DNA of 5,082 nucleotides from Clostridiales bacterium (GTDB lineage: Bacteria; Bacillota_A; Clostridia; Christensenellales; Aristaeellaceae). The position numbers and the translations under genes are program-made. Positions 1 to 5,082 of the stretch are shown one piece after another (the first letter of the stretch is position 1; each line of letters starts with the position of its first letter). Below the pieces are notes generated by a model. It had not been told where the DNA came from. It did not search any database and was given only the letters and a program-made list of their open reading frames with translations. Location of the stretch: positions 1-5,082 of the forward strand of contig JAAYZL010000308.1 in NCBI GenBank assembly GCA_012514855.1. Reading direction: 5' to 3'.

Positions 1-504
1 GAGCTTCTCCGCCGGCTGCGCAGGACAAAGCAAGTCCCCGTCATCATGGTCACCGCGCGCGACGCGGTGATCGACAAGGTGACGGGGCTCGACATGGGCG
101 CGGACGACTACATCACGAAGCCGTTTGACATCGAGGAGCTGCTCGCGCGCATCCGCGTCGCGCTCCGGAAGCGCGCGCCCGCGAGCCTGCCGGGGGCGGG
201 GCTGCTCACTTCCGGGCGCCTCTCGCTCGACCCGGCGCGGCACACGGTCGCCTTCGCGGGCGAGGAGATACAGCTCACCAGCCGCGAGTTCGACCTTCTG
301 CAGGCGCTGATGGAGAACCGGTCGCTCGTGCTTCGGCGCGAGCAGCTTCTCTCGAAGGTCTGGGGCTACGACTACATGGGCGAGACGAACGTCGTCGACG
401 TGTACATCCGCTACCTGCGCGCGAAGATCGACGACCGGTTCGGCACGAAATACATCCACACGGTGCGCGGCGTGGGCTACGTCTTCCGCGACGCGGAAGC
501 ATGA
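1..504 (+). CDS. OmpR/PhoB-family response regulator, 5' end cut off by the window
   Basis: This is the C-terminal 167 residues of a two-component response regulator; the reading frame is open from base 1, so the first ATG (46) is internal, not the start. The fragment begins in the end of the receiver domain: VPVIMVTARD carries the conserved switch Thr, and DDYITKPF carries the conserved Lys. The phospho-accepting Asp and roughly the first 60 residues lie upstream. A linker leads to a winged-helix Trans_reg_C domain (about residues 65-165) with the typical elements LTSREFDLL, REQLLSKVWGYDY, VDVYIRYLRAKID and the wing YIHTVRGVGYVF. It should bind DNA as a phosphorylation-dependent dimer and act as a cytoplasmic transcription factor. 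Its stop codon overlaps the start of the downstream kinase (ATGA), so the two are translationally coupled partners. It resembles ArlR/CsrR-like regulators, but the target genes and stimulus cannot be read from the sequence, so no symbol is given. Confidence 0.95.
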   Translation, partial: ELLRRLRRTKQVPVIMVTARDAVIDKVTGLDMGADDYITKPFDIEELLARIRVALRKRAPASLPGAGLLTSGRLSLDPARHTVAFAGEEIQLTSREFDLLQALMENRSLVLRREQLLSKVWGYDYMGETNVVDVYIRYLRAKIDDRFGTKYIHTVRGVGYVFRDAEA

Positions 505-1787
505 GCGAGAGCCGCCGCATGACCTCGACGGCCCGAAGCATCAAGCGCTTCTGGACGCTCCGGCTGATCCGGCTGTTCATCTGGCTGGACATATTGCTGA
601 TCGCGCTCGCCGCGGTCGGCTTTGCGCATTTTCACGAGCGCGCGGCGCTGGGCGACCGGTGGCGGTTCAACCTCGCGCGCGAATTCAACCTGGCCGAGGA
701 CGGCGATTTGCTCACCCGCGTGCGCCTTTCGAAATACGCGTTCGCCGCGCCGGAGGACCGGCGCGTCGAGGTCGAGGTCCGGCCGTTCTACGACGCCGCG
801 TTTCCGCTCTTTCGGATCCTTTTGATCGTCGAGGCGCTCTCGGTGCTCGCTCAGATGCTCTTCGGCGGCAAGCGCGCGCGAAGGCTGCTCCGGCCGCTCA
901 ACGAGATGGCGCGCGCGACGCGGGCGCTGCTCGAAAAGCAGCAGGCGTACGAGGGCCCGCCGCCGGCGGTCGACGACGGCAAGCTCCACGAGCTCGAGGA
1001 CCGGATCAAGTCGATGCGCCCGGAGGAAAAGCTGCACACCGGCGACCGCGACCTCGAGGGGCTCGAGGGAGCCGTCAACAACCTGCTGACGCGGCTGCAC
1101 GAGTCCTACCGGCAGCAGGGGCAGTTCGTGTCCGACGCGTCGCACGAATTGCGCACGCCCATCGCCGTGATCCAGGGATATGCCGGCATGCTCGACCGCT
1201 GGGGGAAGAGCGACGAGAAGATATTGGACGAGTCGATCGCCGCGATCAAGTCCGAGAGCGAGTACATGCGAAAGCTCGTCGACCAGCTTCTGTTCCTCGC
1301 GCGCGGCGACATGGGCCGGAGCAAGCTGGATTTCAAGCGCGTGAACGTCTCCGAGCTCGTCAAGGAGGTCTACGAGGACTCGATTTTGATCGACCGCGCG
1401 CACGACTGGCGCATCGACACCGAGCCGGACGTCTTGGCGACCGCCGACCACGACGTGCTCAAGCAGTGCGCGCGCGTGCTCGCCGACAACGCCGCGAAGT
1501 ACACCCCCGAGGGCGGCATGATCCGGCTGCGCGCCCGGCGGGGCGACAGGGGCGAGGCGCGAATCGAGGTGCAGGACTCCGGCATCGGCATCAAGCGCGA
1601 GGACGTCCGGCGCGTGTTCGACCGGTTCTACCGCTCCGACCCCGCCCGCGCCCGGAACAGCGGCGGCACCGGGCTCGGGCTGTCGATCGCGAGGTGGATC
1701 GCCGAGAGCCACGGCGGGCATCTCGAGGTGCTCTCGCGCGAGGGGATCGGCACGCGGTTCACGGTCGTCCTTCCGCCGGTCAAATGA
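501..1787 (+). CDS. Membrane sensor histidine kinase (HisKA + HATPase_c), partner of the upstream regulator
   Basis: This is a complete 428-residue sensor kinase. Two hydrophobic segments (about residues 24-42 and 101-121) flank an extracytoplasmic loop of about 57 residues with no recognisable sensor fold. A HAMP-like region follows (RRLLRPLNEMARATRAL), but it is split by a polar stretch (about 147-183) before the second helix (DLEGLEGAVNNLLTRL). The H-box SDASHELRTP places the phosphorylated His at 215. The ATP-binding domain has the N-box (Asn330 in DNAAKYTPEGG), G1 box (Asp359, DSGIGI), F-box (FDRFYR) and G2 box (GTGLGL, 389-394), so all catalytic elements are intact. It should autophosphorylate at the inner membrane face and pass phosphate to the upstream regulator. 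The start at 501 gives the ATGA overlap, but Met7 (519) has a somewhat better-spaced purine-rich stretch and is possible. No terminator is seen after the stop. The overall pattern matches kinases common in Clostridia; the signal is unknown. Confidence 0.95.
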   Translation: MSESRRMTSTARSIKRFWTLRLIRLFIWLDILLIALAAVGFAHFHERAALGDRWRFNLAREFNLAEDGDLLTRVRLSKYAFAAPEDRRVEVEVRPFYDAAFPLFRILLIVEALSVLAQMLFGGKRARRLLRPLNEMARATRALLEKQQAYEGPPPAVDDGKLHELEDRIKSMRPEEKLHTGDRDLEGLEGAVNNLLTRLHESYRQQGQFVSDASHELRTPIAVIQGYAGMLDRWGKSDEKILDESIAAIKSESEYMRKLVDQLLFLARGDMGRSKLDFKRVNVSELVKEVYEDSILIDRAHDWRIDTEPDVLATADHDVLKQCARVLADNAAKYTPEGGMIRLRARRGDRGEARIEVQDSGIGIKREDVRRVFDRFYRSDPARARNSGGTGLGLSIARWIAESHGGHLEVLSREGIGTRFTVVLPPVK

Positions 1788-1790
1788 CGC

Positions 1791-1819
1791 TTGACAGCGG
1801 TGGAAACTTCCGGTACAAT
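1791..1819 (+). promoter_or_regulatory. Strong sigma-70/SigA-type promoter
   Basis: A consensus -35 box TTGACA (1791-1796) is separated by exactly 17 bp from TACAAT (1814-1819), one base from the consensus -10. Transcription should start about 7 bases downstream, near A1826/G1827, which is where the 5' arm of the structured RNA's closing stem begins. The -35 box lies only 3 bases after the kinase stop codon. No other promoter of comparable quality is seen before the glycine riboswitch, so this one may also supply the gcv operon. Confidence 0.85.
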
Positions 1820-1825
1820 GGGCTT

Positions 1826-1992
1826 AGGGTAATCCCTGATTTATTCGGCGGCAGGCTTGTCGGTCGCTTTTCCGCCCCCACTTTGTCGCTCATCCGGTCG
1901 CCGTAGCGCTGCTACGGCTTCCTGCTGGCTCCGTGTGGGGACGAAAAATCGCCTCGGCAGTCCACCACCTCATTCAATCAGTGCTTACCTAG
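1826..1992 (+). ncRNA. ssrS: Rod-shaped non-coding RNA, probable 6S RNA
   Basis: 6S RNA mimics an open promoter, binds housekeeping RNA polymerase holoenzyme and dampens transcription in stationary phase. The segment has no credible ORF, starts at the expected start site of a strong promoter, and has the right length (about 167 nt). The two ends pair: GGTAA (1828-1832) with TTACC (1985-1989), then CTGATT (1836-1841) with AATCAG (1976-1981), with a small internal loop between them. An unpaired-looking bubble follows (about 1846-1861 and 1954-1971). The upper arm has TTTTC (1868-1872) with GAAAA (1943-1947) and CCCCAC (1876-1881) with GTGGGG (1935-1940). It ends in a perfect 8-bp hairpin, GCCGTAGC-GCT-GCTACGGC (1900-1918). 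Closing stem, central bubble and apical stem form the 6S architecture, and the 5' TCCCTGAT resembles Firmicutes 6S RNA as I recall it. Alternatively it is simply a structured leader of the gcv transcript. Exact ends are inferred; no T-tract terminator marks the 3' end. Confidence 0.62.
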
Positions 1993-2014
1993 GGACGCGT
2001 GAAAACTCCACATA

Positions 2015-2238
2015 TTTCGTGTGATGGTTCCGGGAGAGACCGAAAGGCGCCGAAGGGGCATGCGCGGACAACTCTCAGGCAAAAGGACCGGAACCGGACG
2101 AGACTCTGGAAAGCCGCGGGTCAGCTTCGCAGCGGGCGGATCGTAAAGCGGCACCGAAGAAGCAATCCCCGTCGGAGCGAACCTTTCGCCGGGGGCGAAC
2201 CCTTCGCCGGGGAGAATCTTTCAGGTCTAGGACAGAGG
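2015..2238 (+). promoter_or_regulatory. Tandem glycine riboswitch (two aptamers)
   Basis: Two glycine-binding aptamers lie in series upstream of gcvT. Aptamer 1 is closed by an 8-bp P1, GGTTCCGG (2026-2033) with CCGGAACC (2088-2095). Inside it GAGAG (2034-2038) pairs with CTCTC (2072-2076), and the conserved blocks GCCGAAGGGGCA (2049-2060) and CAGGCAAAAGGAC (2076-2088) are present. Aptamer 2 has P1 CTCTG (2104-2108) with CAGAG (2233-2237), P2 GAAAG (2109-2113) with CTTTC (2218-2222), and the blocks CACCGAAGAAGCAA (2152-2165) and CAGGTCTAGGACAG. The P2 helices differ between aptamers by a compensatory change, which supports the fold. A leader-linker helix TTTCGT (2015-2020) with ACGAGA (2098-2103), next to a TGAT, matches the kink-turn-associated P0 helix described for this class. 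Aptamer 1 has a minimal CC-GAAA-GG arm, whereas aptamer 2 has an enlarged one (2114-2151). In this class glycine binding usually turns gcvT operons on. Confidence 0.96.
2177..2212 (+). repeat. Two-copy 18-bp tandem repeat inside glycine aptamer 2
   Basis: Copies at 2177-2194 and 2195-2212 abut exactly and differ at one base (GCGAACCT versus GCGAACCC). Each copy holds a 5-bp hairpin, GCGAA with TTCGC around a triloop, followed by CGGGG. Upstream TCCCCG (2166-2171) can pair with CGGGG of either copy (2190-2194 or 2208-2212). With only one copy the arm would be a simple stem-loop; with two it is either a three-way branch or two alternative pairings. It lies in the variable peripheral arm between conserved blocks, so ligand binding is probably kept. 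Confidence 0.9.
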
Positions 2239-2273
2239 CGCGCGTGTTTGACGCGCCCCGGTCCTTTTTATTT
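2229..2273 (+). terminator. Rho-independent terminator, expression platform of the glycine riboswitch
   Basis: AGGAC (2229-2233) pairs with GTCCT (2261-2265), and GGCGCG (2237-2242) pairs with CGCGCC (2252-2257) around a 9-nt loop, with a 3x3 internal loop between the helices. A T-rich tract (TTTTTATTT, 2265-2273) follows. The 5' arm overlaps the conserved AGGACAG block and the 3' strand of aptamer 2 P1 (2233-2237), so the terminator and the glycine-bound P1 cannot both form completely. Glycine binding should therefore prevent termination and let polymerase enter gcvT. Confidence 0.88.
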
Positions 2274-2295
2274 GTTGAGAGGGGAGTGTTGAATC

Positions 2296-3366
2296 ATGGA
2301 GCGAAAGACGCCGCTGTACGAACTGCACGAATCGCTCGGCGGCAAAATCGTGCCGTTCGCCGGCTACCTTCTGGCGGTGCAGTACCCCAACGGGGTCATC
2401 CGCGAGCACATGGCGGTGCGCGAGCGCTGCGGAATTTTCGACGTGTCGCACATGGGCGAGGTTCTGTTCGAGGGGCCGGACGCATTGAAGGCGCTGAACC
2501 GGCTGATGGCGAACGACCTCTCGGGAATGGTCGACGGGCAGGTGCGCTACTCGCCGATGCTGAACGAGGAGGGCGGCATCGTCGACGACCTCGTCGTCTG
2601 CCGGTTTTCGGACGTGCGCTACATGGCGGTCGTCAACGCCGCGAACCGCGCAAAGGACGTCGACTGGATGCGCGCGCATCTCGAGGGAAATGTCCTGATG
2701 ACCGACGTCTCCGACGACTGGGCGCAGATCGCGCTGCAGGGGCCGCTGTCGAGGGACATTCTGCTGACACTTTCCGACGAGGCGCAGATTCCGAAGAAGT
2801 ACTACAGCTTCACGCCCGAGGCCGTGGTCGCGGGCATCCCGTGCATGCTCTCGCGCACCGGCTACACGGGCGAACTCGGCTACGAATTGTATACGAAGCC
2901 CCGGGACGCGGAAAAAATGTTCCGGGCGCTGCTCGAAGCCGGCGCGGAGCCGTGCGGCCTCGGCGCGCGCGACACGCTCCGGCTCGAGGCGAGCATGCCG
3001 CTCTACGGCCACGAGATGACCGACGACATCTCGCCCATCGAGGCCGGGCTTTCGTGGGCGGTGAAGCCCGAGCACGAGTTCATCGGCCGCGACGCGATGC
3101 TCCGGCGCGGAAAGCCACGCGCGCGCGTGGGATTGAAGATCACCGGCAAGGGCATCGCGCGCGAGGGGCAGGACGTGTACCTCGCGGACGAGAAGATCGG
3201 CGTCACCACGAGCGGCACGCACCTTCCGCACCTCGGCGGCGCGTACGCGATGGCGCTGATTCGAAGCGAGCACGCGCAAATCGGAACGGTTCTCGACGTC
3301 GACGTCCGCGGCAGGCGCGTGTCCGCGGAGATCGCGCCGCTGCCGTTCTACAAGCGACAGAAATAA
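2296..3366 (+). CDS. gcvT: Glycine cleavage system T protein (aminomethyltransferase)
   Basis: The T protein takes the aminomethyl group from lipoyl-GcvH, transfers its carbon to tetrahydrofolate to give 5,10-methylene-THF, and releases ammonia in the cytoplasm. The 356-residue product is full length for the family. It has the N-terminal EHMAVRERCGIFDVSHMGE block (38-55), NEEGGIVDDLVV (90-101, containing the folate-site Asp), SRTGYTGELGYELY (186-199), GLGARDTLRLEA (221-232), PLYGHEM (235-241) and the C-terminal barrel block VTTSGTHLP (303-311). The start at 2296 follows the purine-rich Shine-Dalgarno GAGGGGAG (2279-2286) at a 9-base spacing, just after the riboswitch terminator. Some usually constant positions differ: the family GW-x-MP-VQY block reads GYLLAVQY (23-30), and the usual SP after TSGT-x is LP. 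Catalytic blocks look intact, so activity is expected. Regulation is by the upstream glycine riboswitch, and gcvH follows 20 bases later. Confidence 0.97.
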   Translation: MERKTPLYELHESLGGKIVPFAGYLLAVQYPNGVIREHMAVRERCGIFDVSHMGEVLFEGPDALKALNRLMANDLSGMVDGQVRYSPMLNEEGGIVDDLVVCRFSDVRYMAVVNAANRAKDVDWMRAHLEGNVLMTDVSDDWAQIALQGPLSRDILLTLSDEAQIPKKYYSFTPEAVVAGIPCMLSRTGYTGELGYELYTKPRDAEKMFRALLEAGAEPCGLGARDTLRLEASMPLYGHEMTDDISPIEAGLSWAVKPEHEFIGRDAMLRRGKPRARVGLKITGKGIAREGQDVYLADEKIGVTTSGTHLPHLGGAYAMALIRSEHAQIGTVLDVDVRGRRVSAEIAPLPFYKRQK

Positions 3367-3386
3367 TCATAAAGGAGGGCGTTTTC

Positions 3387-3770
3387 ATGGCACACATTCC
3401 TTCGGAGCTTCTCTACGCCAAATCGCACGAGTGGGTAAAATTCACCGGCGAGGACACGGCGCTCGTCGGCATCACGGACTTCGCGCAGGCGAGCCTCGGC
3501 GACATCGTGTTTGTGAACCTGCCGGAAGCGGGCGCGGAGGTCGCCGCGGGCGAGGTCGCGACCGACGTCGAGAGCGTCAAGGCGGTCGCCGACATCGTGA
3601 GCCCCGTGACCGGCACGGTGTCGCGCGCGAACGCCGAGCTCGAGGGCGCGCCCGAGGCGATCAACGAGCGGCCCTACGACGCGTGGATCTTCGAGGTCTC
3701 GGGAATCACCGGCCGCGGGGAACTGCTGGACGCCGCGCAATACGAGGCATTCTGCGCGGAGGAGGAATAA
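3387..3770 (+). CDS. gcvH: Glycine cleavage system H protein (lipoyl carrier)
   Basis: H protein shuttles the aminomethyl intermediate between P, T and L proteins on a lipoylated lysine. The 127-residue product is the normal family length. The N-terminus LLYAKSHEWVKF (8-19) and GITDFAQASLGDIVFVNLPE (28-47) are typical. The lipoylation loop DVESVKAVADI (60-70) places the modified lysine at residue 65, and VSPVTGTV (71-78) and NERPYDAWIFEV (93-104) complete the lipoyl-domain hammerhead. The start at 3387 has a near-perfect Shine-Dalgarno AGGAGGG (3373-3379) at a 7-base spacing; this reading frame is also open far upstream, across gcvT, and that extension is not coding. It sits between gcvT and gcvPA, with only one base before gcvPA, in the same riboswitch-controlled operon. 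No lipoylation enzyme or L protein is seen in the window, so these must be encoded elsewhere. Confidence 0.98.
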   Translation: MAHIPSELLYAKSHEWVKFTGEDTALVGITDFAQASLGDIVFVNLPEAGAEVAAGEVATDVESVKAVADIVSPVTGTVSRANAELEGAPEAINERPYDAWIFEVSGITGRGELLDAAQYEAFCAEEE

Positions 3771-3771
3771 G

Positions 3772-5082
3772 ATGGGAAGCTATGTCCCCTCGACCGCCGC
3801 GGAACGGCTCGAGATGCTCCGCGCGATCGGCCTTGAACGGCCGGACGAGCTGTTCGCGGGCGTCCCGGAACCGCTTCGCGTGGAGAAGCTGAACCTCGAC
3901 CGCGGGCTCTCGGAGCTCGAGTTGCAGCGCGAGATGCGCGCGATCGCCGACAAAAACCAAAAATTCCGCTCGGTGTTCCGCGGCGCGGGCGCGTACAACC
4001 ACTACATACCCGCGGTGGTCGGGGCGGTCGCGGCGAAGGAGCGGTTTCTGACCACGTACACGCCGTACCAGGCGGAACTGAGCCAGGGAATTCTGCAGTC
4101 GATCTTCGAGTACCAGACGATGATCTGCGAGCTGACCGGCATGGACGCCTCGAACGCCTCCGTCTACGACGGCGCGACCGCCGCGGCCGAGGCCGTCAAC
4201 ATGCTCGTCGACGGCAGGCGCCGCGTCGCGCTCGTGTCCGGGGCCGTGCACCCGATGACGCTTGAAACCCTCCAGACCTACGCCGACGGGCCCGGCGTCG
4301 AGATTCGGCGCGTGCCGCTCAAGGACGGGCGCACCGATCTGGACGCGCTGAGGGAGATGCTCTGCGACAATTGCGCGTGCGTGCTGCTCCAGTCGCCGAA
4401 CTTCTTCGGACTCCTCGAGGATGCGCAACAGGCCGCGGACATCGCGCACGAACACCGCGCGAAGCTGATCCTGAGCGCGAACCCGACCGCGTGCGCGCTA
4501 TTTAAGTCCCCGGGCGAACTCGGCGCGGACGTCGCCGTCGGCGAGGGGCAGCCGCTCGGCCTTCCGCTGTCGTTCGGCGGCGCGTACCTCGGCTTCATGG
4601 CGTGCAAGGCGCCGCTCTTGCGCAAGCTCCCCGGCCGCATCGTCGGCCGGACGACCGACCGGAACGGAAAGCGCGCGTTCGTCTTGACGCTGCAGGCGCG
4701 CGAACAGCACATCCGCCGCGAGAAGGCGAGTTCGAACATCTGCTCGAACCAGGCGCTTTGCGCGATGACCGCGGCCGCGTACATGGCGGCGATGGGCGGA
4801 ACGGGCCTCGCGGAGGTCGCCCGCCAGTGCCGCGCGAAGGCCGCGCACCTGCGCGAAAAGCTGTCCGAAGTGGGCCTGAAACCCATCCACGGGGGCGAGT
4901 TCTTCCACGAGTTCGCGACCGATTGCCCGATCGATCCGGAACGATTGCTCTCCGCGCTCGCGGACCGGGGCATCCTGGGCGGTGTCCCGGTCGACGGCGG
5001 AATCCTCTGGTGCGCGACGGAGATGAACGCGCGCGCGGACATCGACGAGGTCGCCGCATTTGTCGGGGAGGTGCTAGCATGA
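3772..5082 (+). CDS. gcvPA: Glycine dehydrogenase (decarboxylating) subunit 1, GcvPA
   Basis: GcvPA is the N-terminal half of the split P protein. With GcvPB it forms the PLP-dependent enzyme that decarboxylates glycine and loads the aminomethyl group onto lipoyl-GcvH. The 436-residue product is complete for this subunit. It has the N-terminal YVPSTAAERLEML, FRGAGAYNHYIPAVV (69-83), YTPYQAELSQGILQ (96-109), FEYQTMICELTGMDASNAS (112-130), YDGATAAAEA (132-141), LLQSPNFFGLLED (205-217), GEGQPLGLPLSFGG (257-270) and REQHIRREKASSNICSNQAL (310-329). The PLP-binding lysine belongs to the PB half, so its absence here is normal. The family FGGPYLG reads FGGAYLG (Ala271). The Shine-Dalgarno GGAGGAGG (3758-3765) lies inside the last Glu codons of gcvH, implying translational coupling. 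Its TGA stop coincides with the last base triplet of the window and overlaps a downstream ATG. Confidence 0.97.
   Translation: MGSYVPSTAAERLEMLRAIGLERPDELFAGVPEPLRVEKLNLDRGLSELELQREMRAIADKNQKFRSVFRGAGAYNHYIPAVVGAVAAKERFLTTYTPYQAELSQGILQSIFEYQTMICELTGMDASNASVYDGATAAAEAVNMLVDGRRRVALVSGAVHPMTLETLQTYADGPGVEIRRVPLKDGRTDLDALREMLCDNCACVLLQSPNFFGLLEDAQQAADIAHEHRAKLILSANPTACALFKSPGELGADVAVGEGQPLGLPLSFGGAYLGFMACKAPLLRKLPGRIVGRTTDRNGKRAFVLTLQAREQHIRREKASSNICSNQALCAMTAAAYMAAMGGTGLAEVARQCRAKAAHLREKLSEVGLKPIHGGEFFHEFATDCPIDPERLLSALADRGILGGVPVDGGILWCATEMNARADIDEVAAFVGEVLA
5065..5082 (+). promoter_or_regulatory. Ribosome binding site and start codon of the next gene, presumably gcvPB
   Basis: GGGGAGGTG (5065-5073) is followed after 5 bases by ATG (5079-5081), overlapping the gcvPA stop as ATGA. 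This is the same coupling seen between the regulator and kinase genes. A GcvPA subunit needs GcvPB, and in split-P operons gcvPB normally comes next, so the start is probably that of gcvPB. The coding sequence itself is outside the window. Confidence 0.7.

Noticed and set aside
477..1721. Long (414-codon) minus-strand open frame opposite the kinase gene
   Set aside because: High GC with biased third positions creates long open frames on the opposite strand; the + strand product has every histidine kinase motif, while this one is compositionally biased with no recognisable domain.
1900..1918. Perfect 8-bp inverted repeat as a transcription terminator for the kinase operon or an operator
   Set aside because: No T-tract follows on either side, and it is the apical hairpin of the larger folded RNA; a stand-alone role is not supported.
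1985..2016. Possible second promoter for gcvT (TTACCT with CATATT)
   Set aside because: Spacing of 20 bp and both boxes poor; far weaker than the promoter at 1791-1819.
2009..2023. CACA/TGTG hairpin as the terminator of the 6S-like RNA
   Set aside because: Only 4 bp, AT-rich, and no T-run follows, so it cannot be an effective intrinsic terminator.
2177..2212. CRISPR-like or mobile-element repeat
   Set aside because: Only two abutting copies without spacers, contained within the riboswitch fold; a local slippage duplication explains it.
1999..2292. A 97-codon open frame on the + strand across the gap before gcvT
   Set aside because: It runs through the conserved glycine riboswitch and the terminator, has a GTG start without a Shine-Dalgarno, and its arginine- and glycine-rich translation resembles no protein.
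2244..3386. Upstream extension of the gcvH frame into gcvT, suggesting a fusion
   Set aside because: The extension is Arg/Gly-rich and matches nothing; a perfect Shine-Dalgarno and the canonical H-protein N-terminus place the start at 3387.

Overview
The window reads as an ordinary chromosomal stretch of a GC-rich bacterium, most likely a high-GC member of Clostridia/Bacillota. This rests on four things: the glycine decarboxylase P protein is split (the complete gene here encodes only the PA half); the gene order is gcvT-gcvH-gcvPA with a further start codon immediately after; the operon is preceded by a tandem glycine riboswitch ending in an intrinsic terminator; and the Shine-Dalgarno sequences are strong AGGAGG types. 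Other lineages with split P proteins, such as Synergistota or Thermotogota, cannot be excluded from sequence alone.

Layout. Positions 1-504 hold the 3' part of an OmpR-type response regulator gene. It overlaps by 4 bases (ATGA) the gene for its likely partner, a two-TM HisKA/HATPase sensor kinase (501-1787). Four bases after the kinase stop codon lies a near-consensus sigma-70 promoter (TTGACA, 17 bp, TACAAT; 1791-1819). It fires into a roughly 167-nt segment that folds into a long rod whose 5' and 3' ends pair with each other, with an internal bubble and an 8-bp apical hairpin (about 1826-1992). I interpret this as a 6S RNA (ssrS) gene, with moderate confidence. No convincing terminator separates it from what follows.

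From about 2015 to 2238 there is a clear two-aptamer glycine riboswitch, including a leader-linker helix. Its last conserved block overlaps the 5' arm of a rho-independent terminator (2229-2273), so it should behave as a glycine-activated (ON) transcriptional switch. A peripheral stem of the second aptamer carries an 18-bp tandem duplication.

Downstream are gcvT (2296-3366), gcvH (3387-3770) and gcvPA (3772-5082), tightly packed and evidently one operon. The final four bases (ATGA), preceded by a good Shine-Dalgarno, probably start gcvPB beyond the window. Together these genes encode the glycine cleavage system: PA/PB decarboxylate glycine, H carries the aminomethyl group on lipoyl-lysine, and T hands the one-carbon unit to tetrahydrofolate and releases ammonia. 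The riboswitch would allow expression only when glycine is plentiful.

I see no mobile elements, CRISPR arrays, tRNAs or rRNAs. I do not see a new multi-gene system. The parts most worth a second look are in the 508-base non-coding gap at 1788-2295: the 6S-like RNA, its lack of separation from the riboswitch, and the duplicated stem in aptamer 2.
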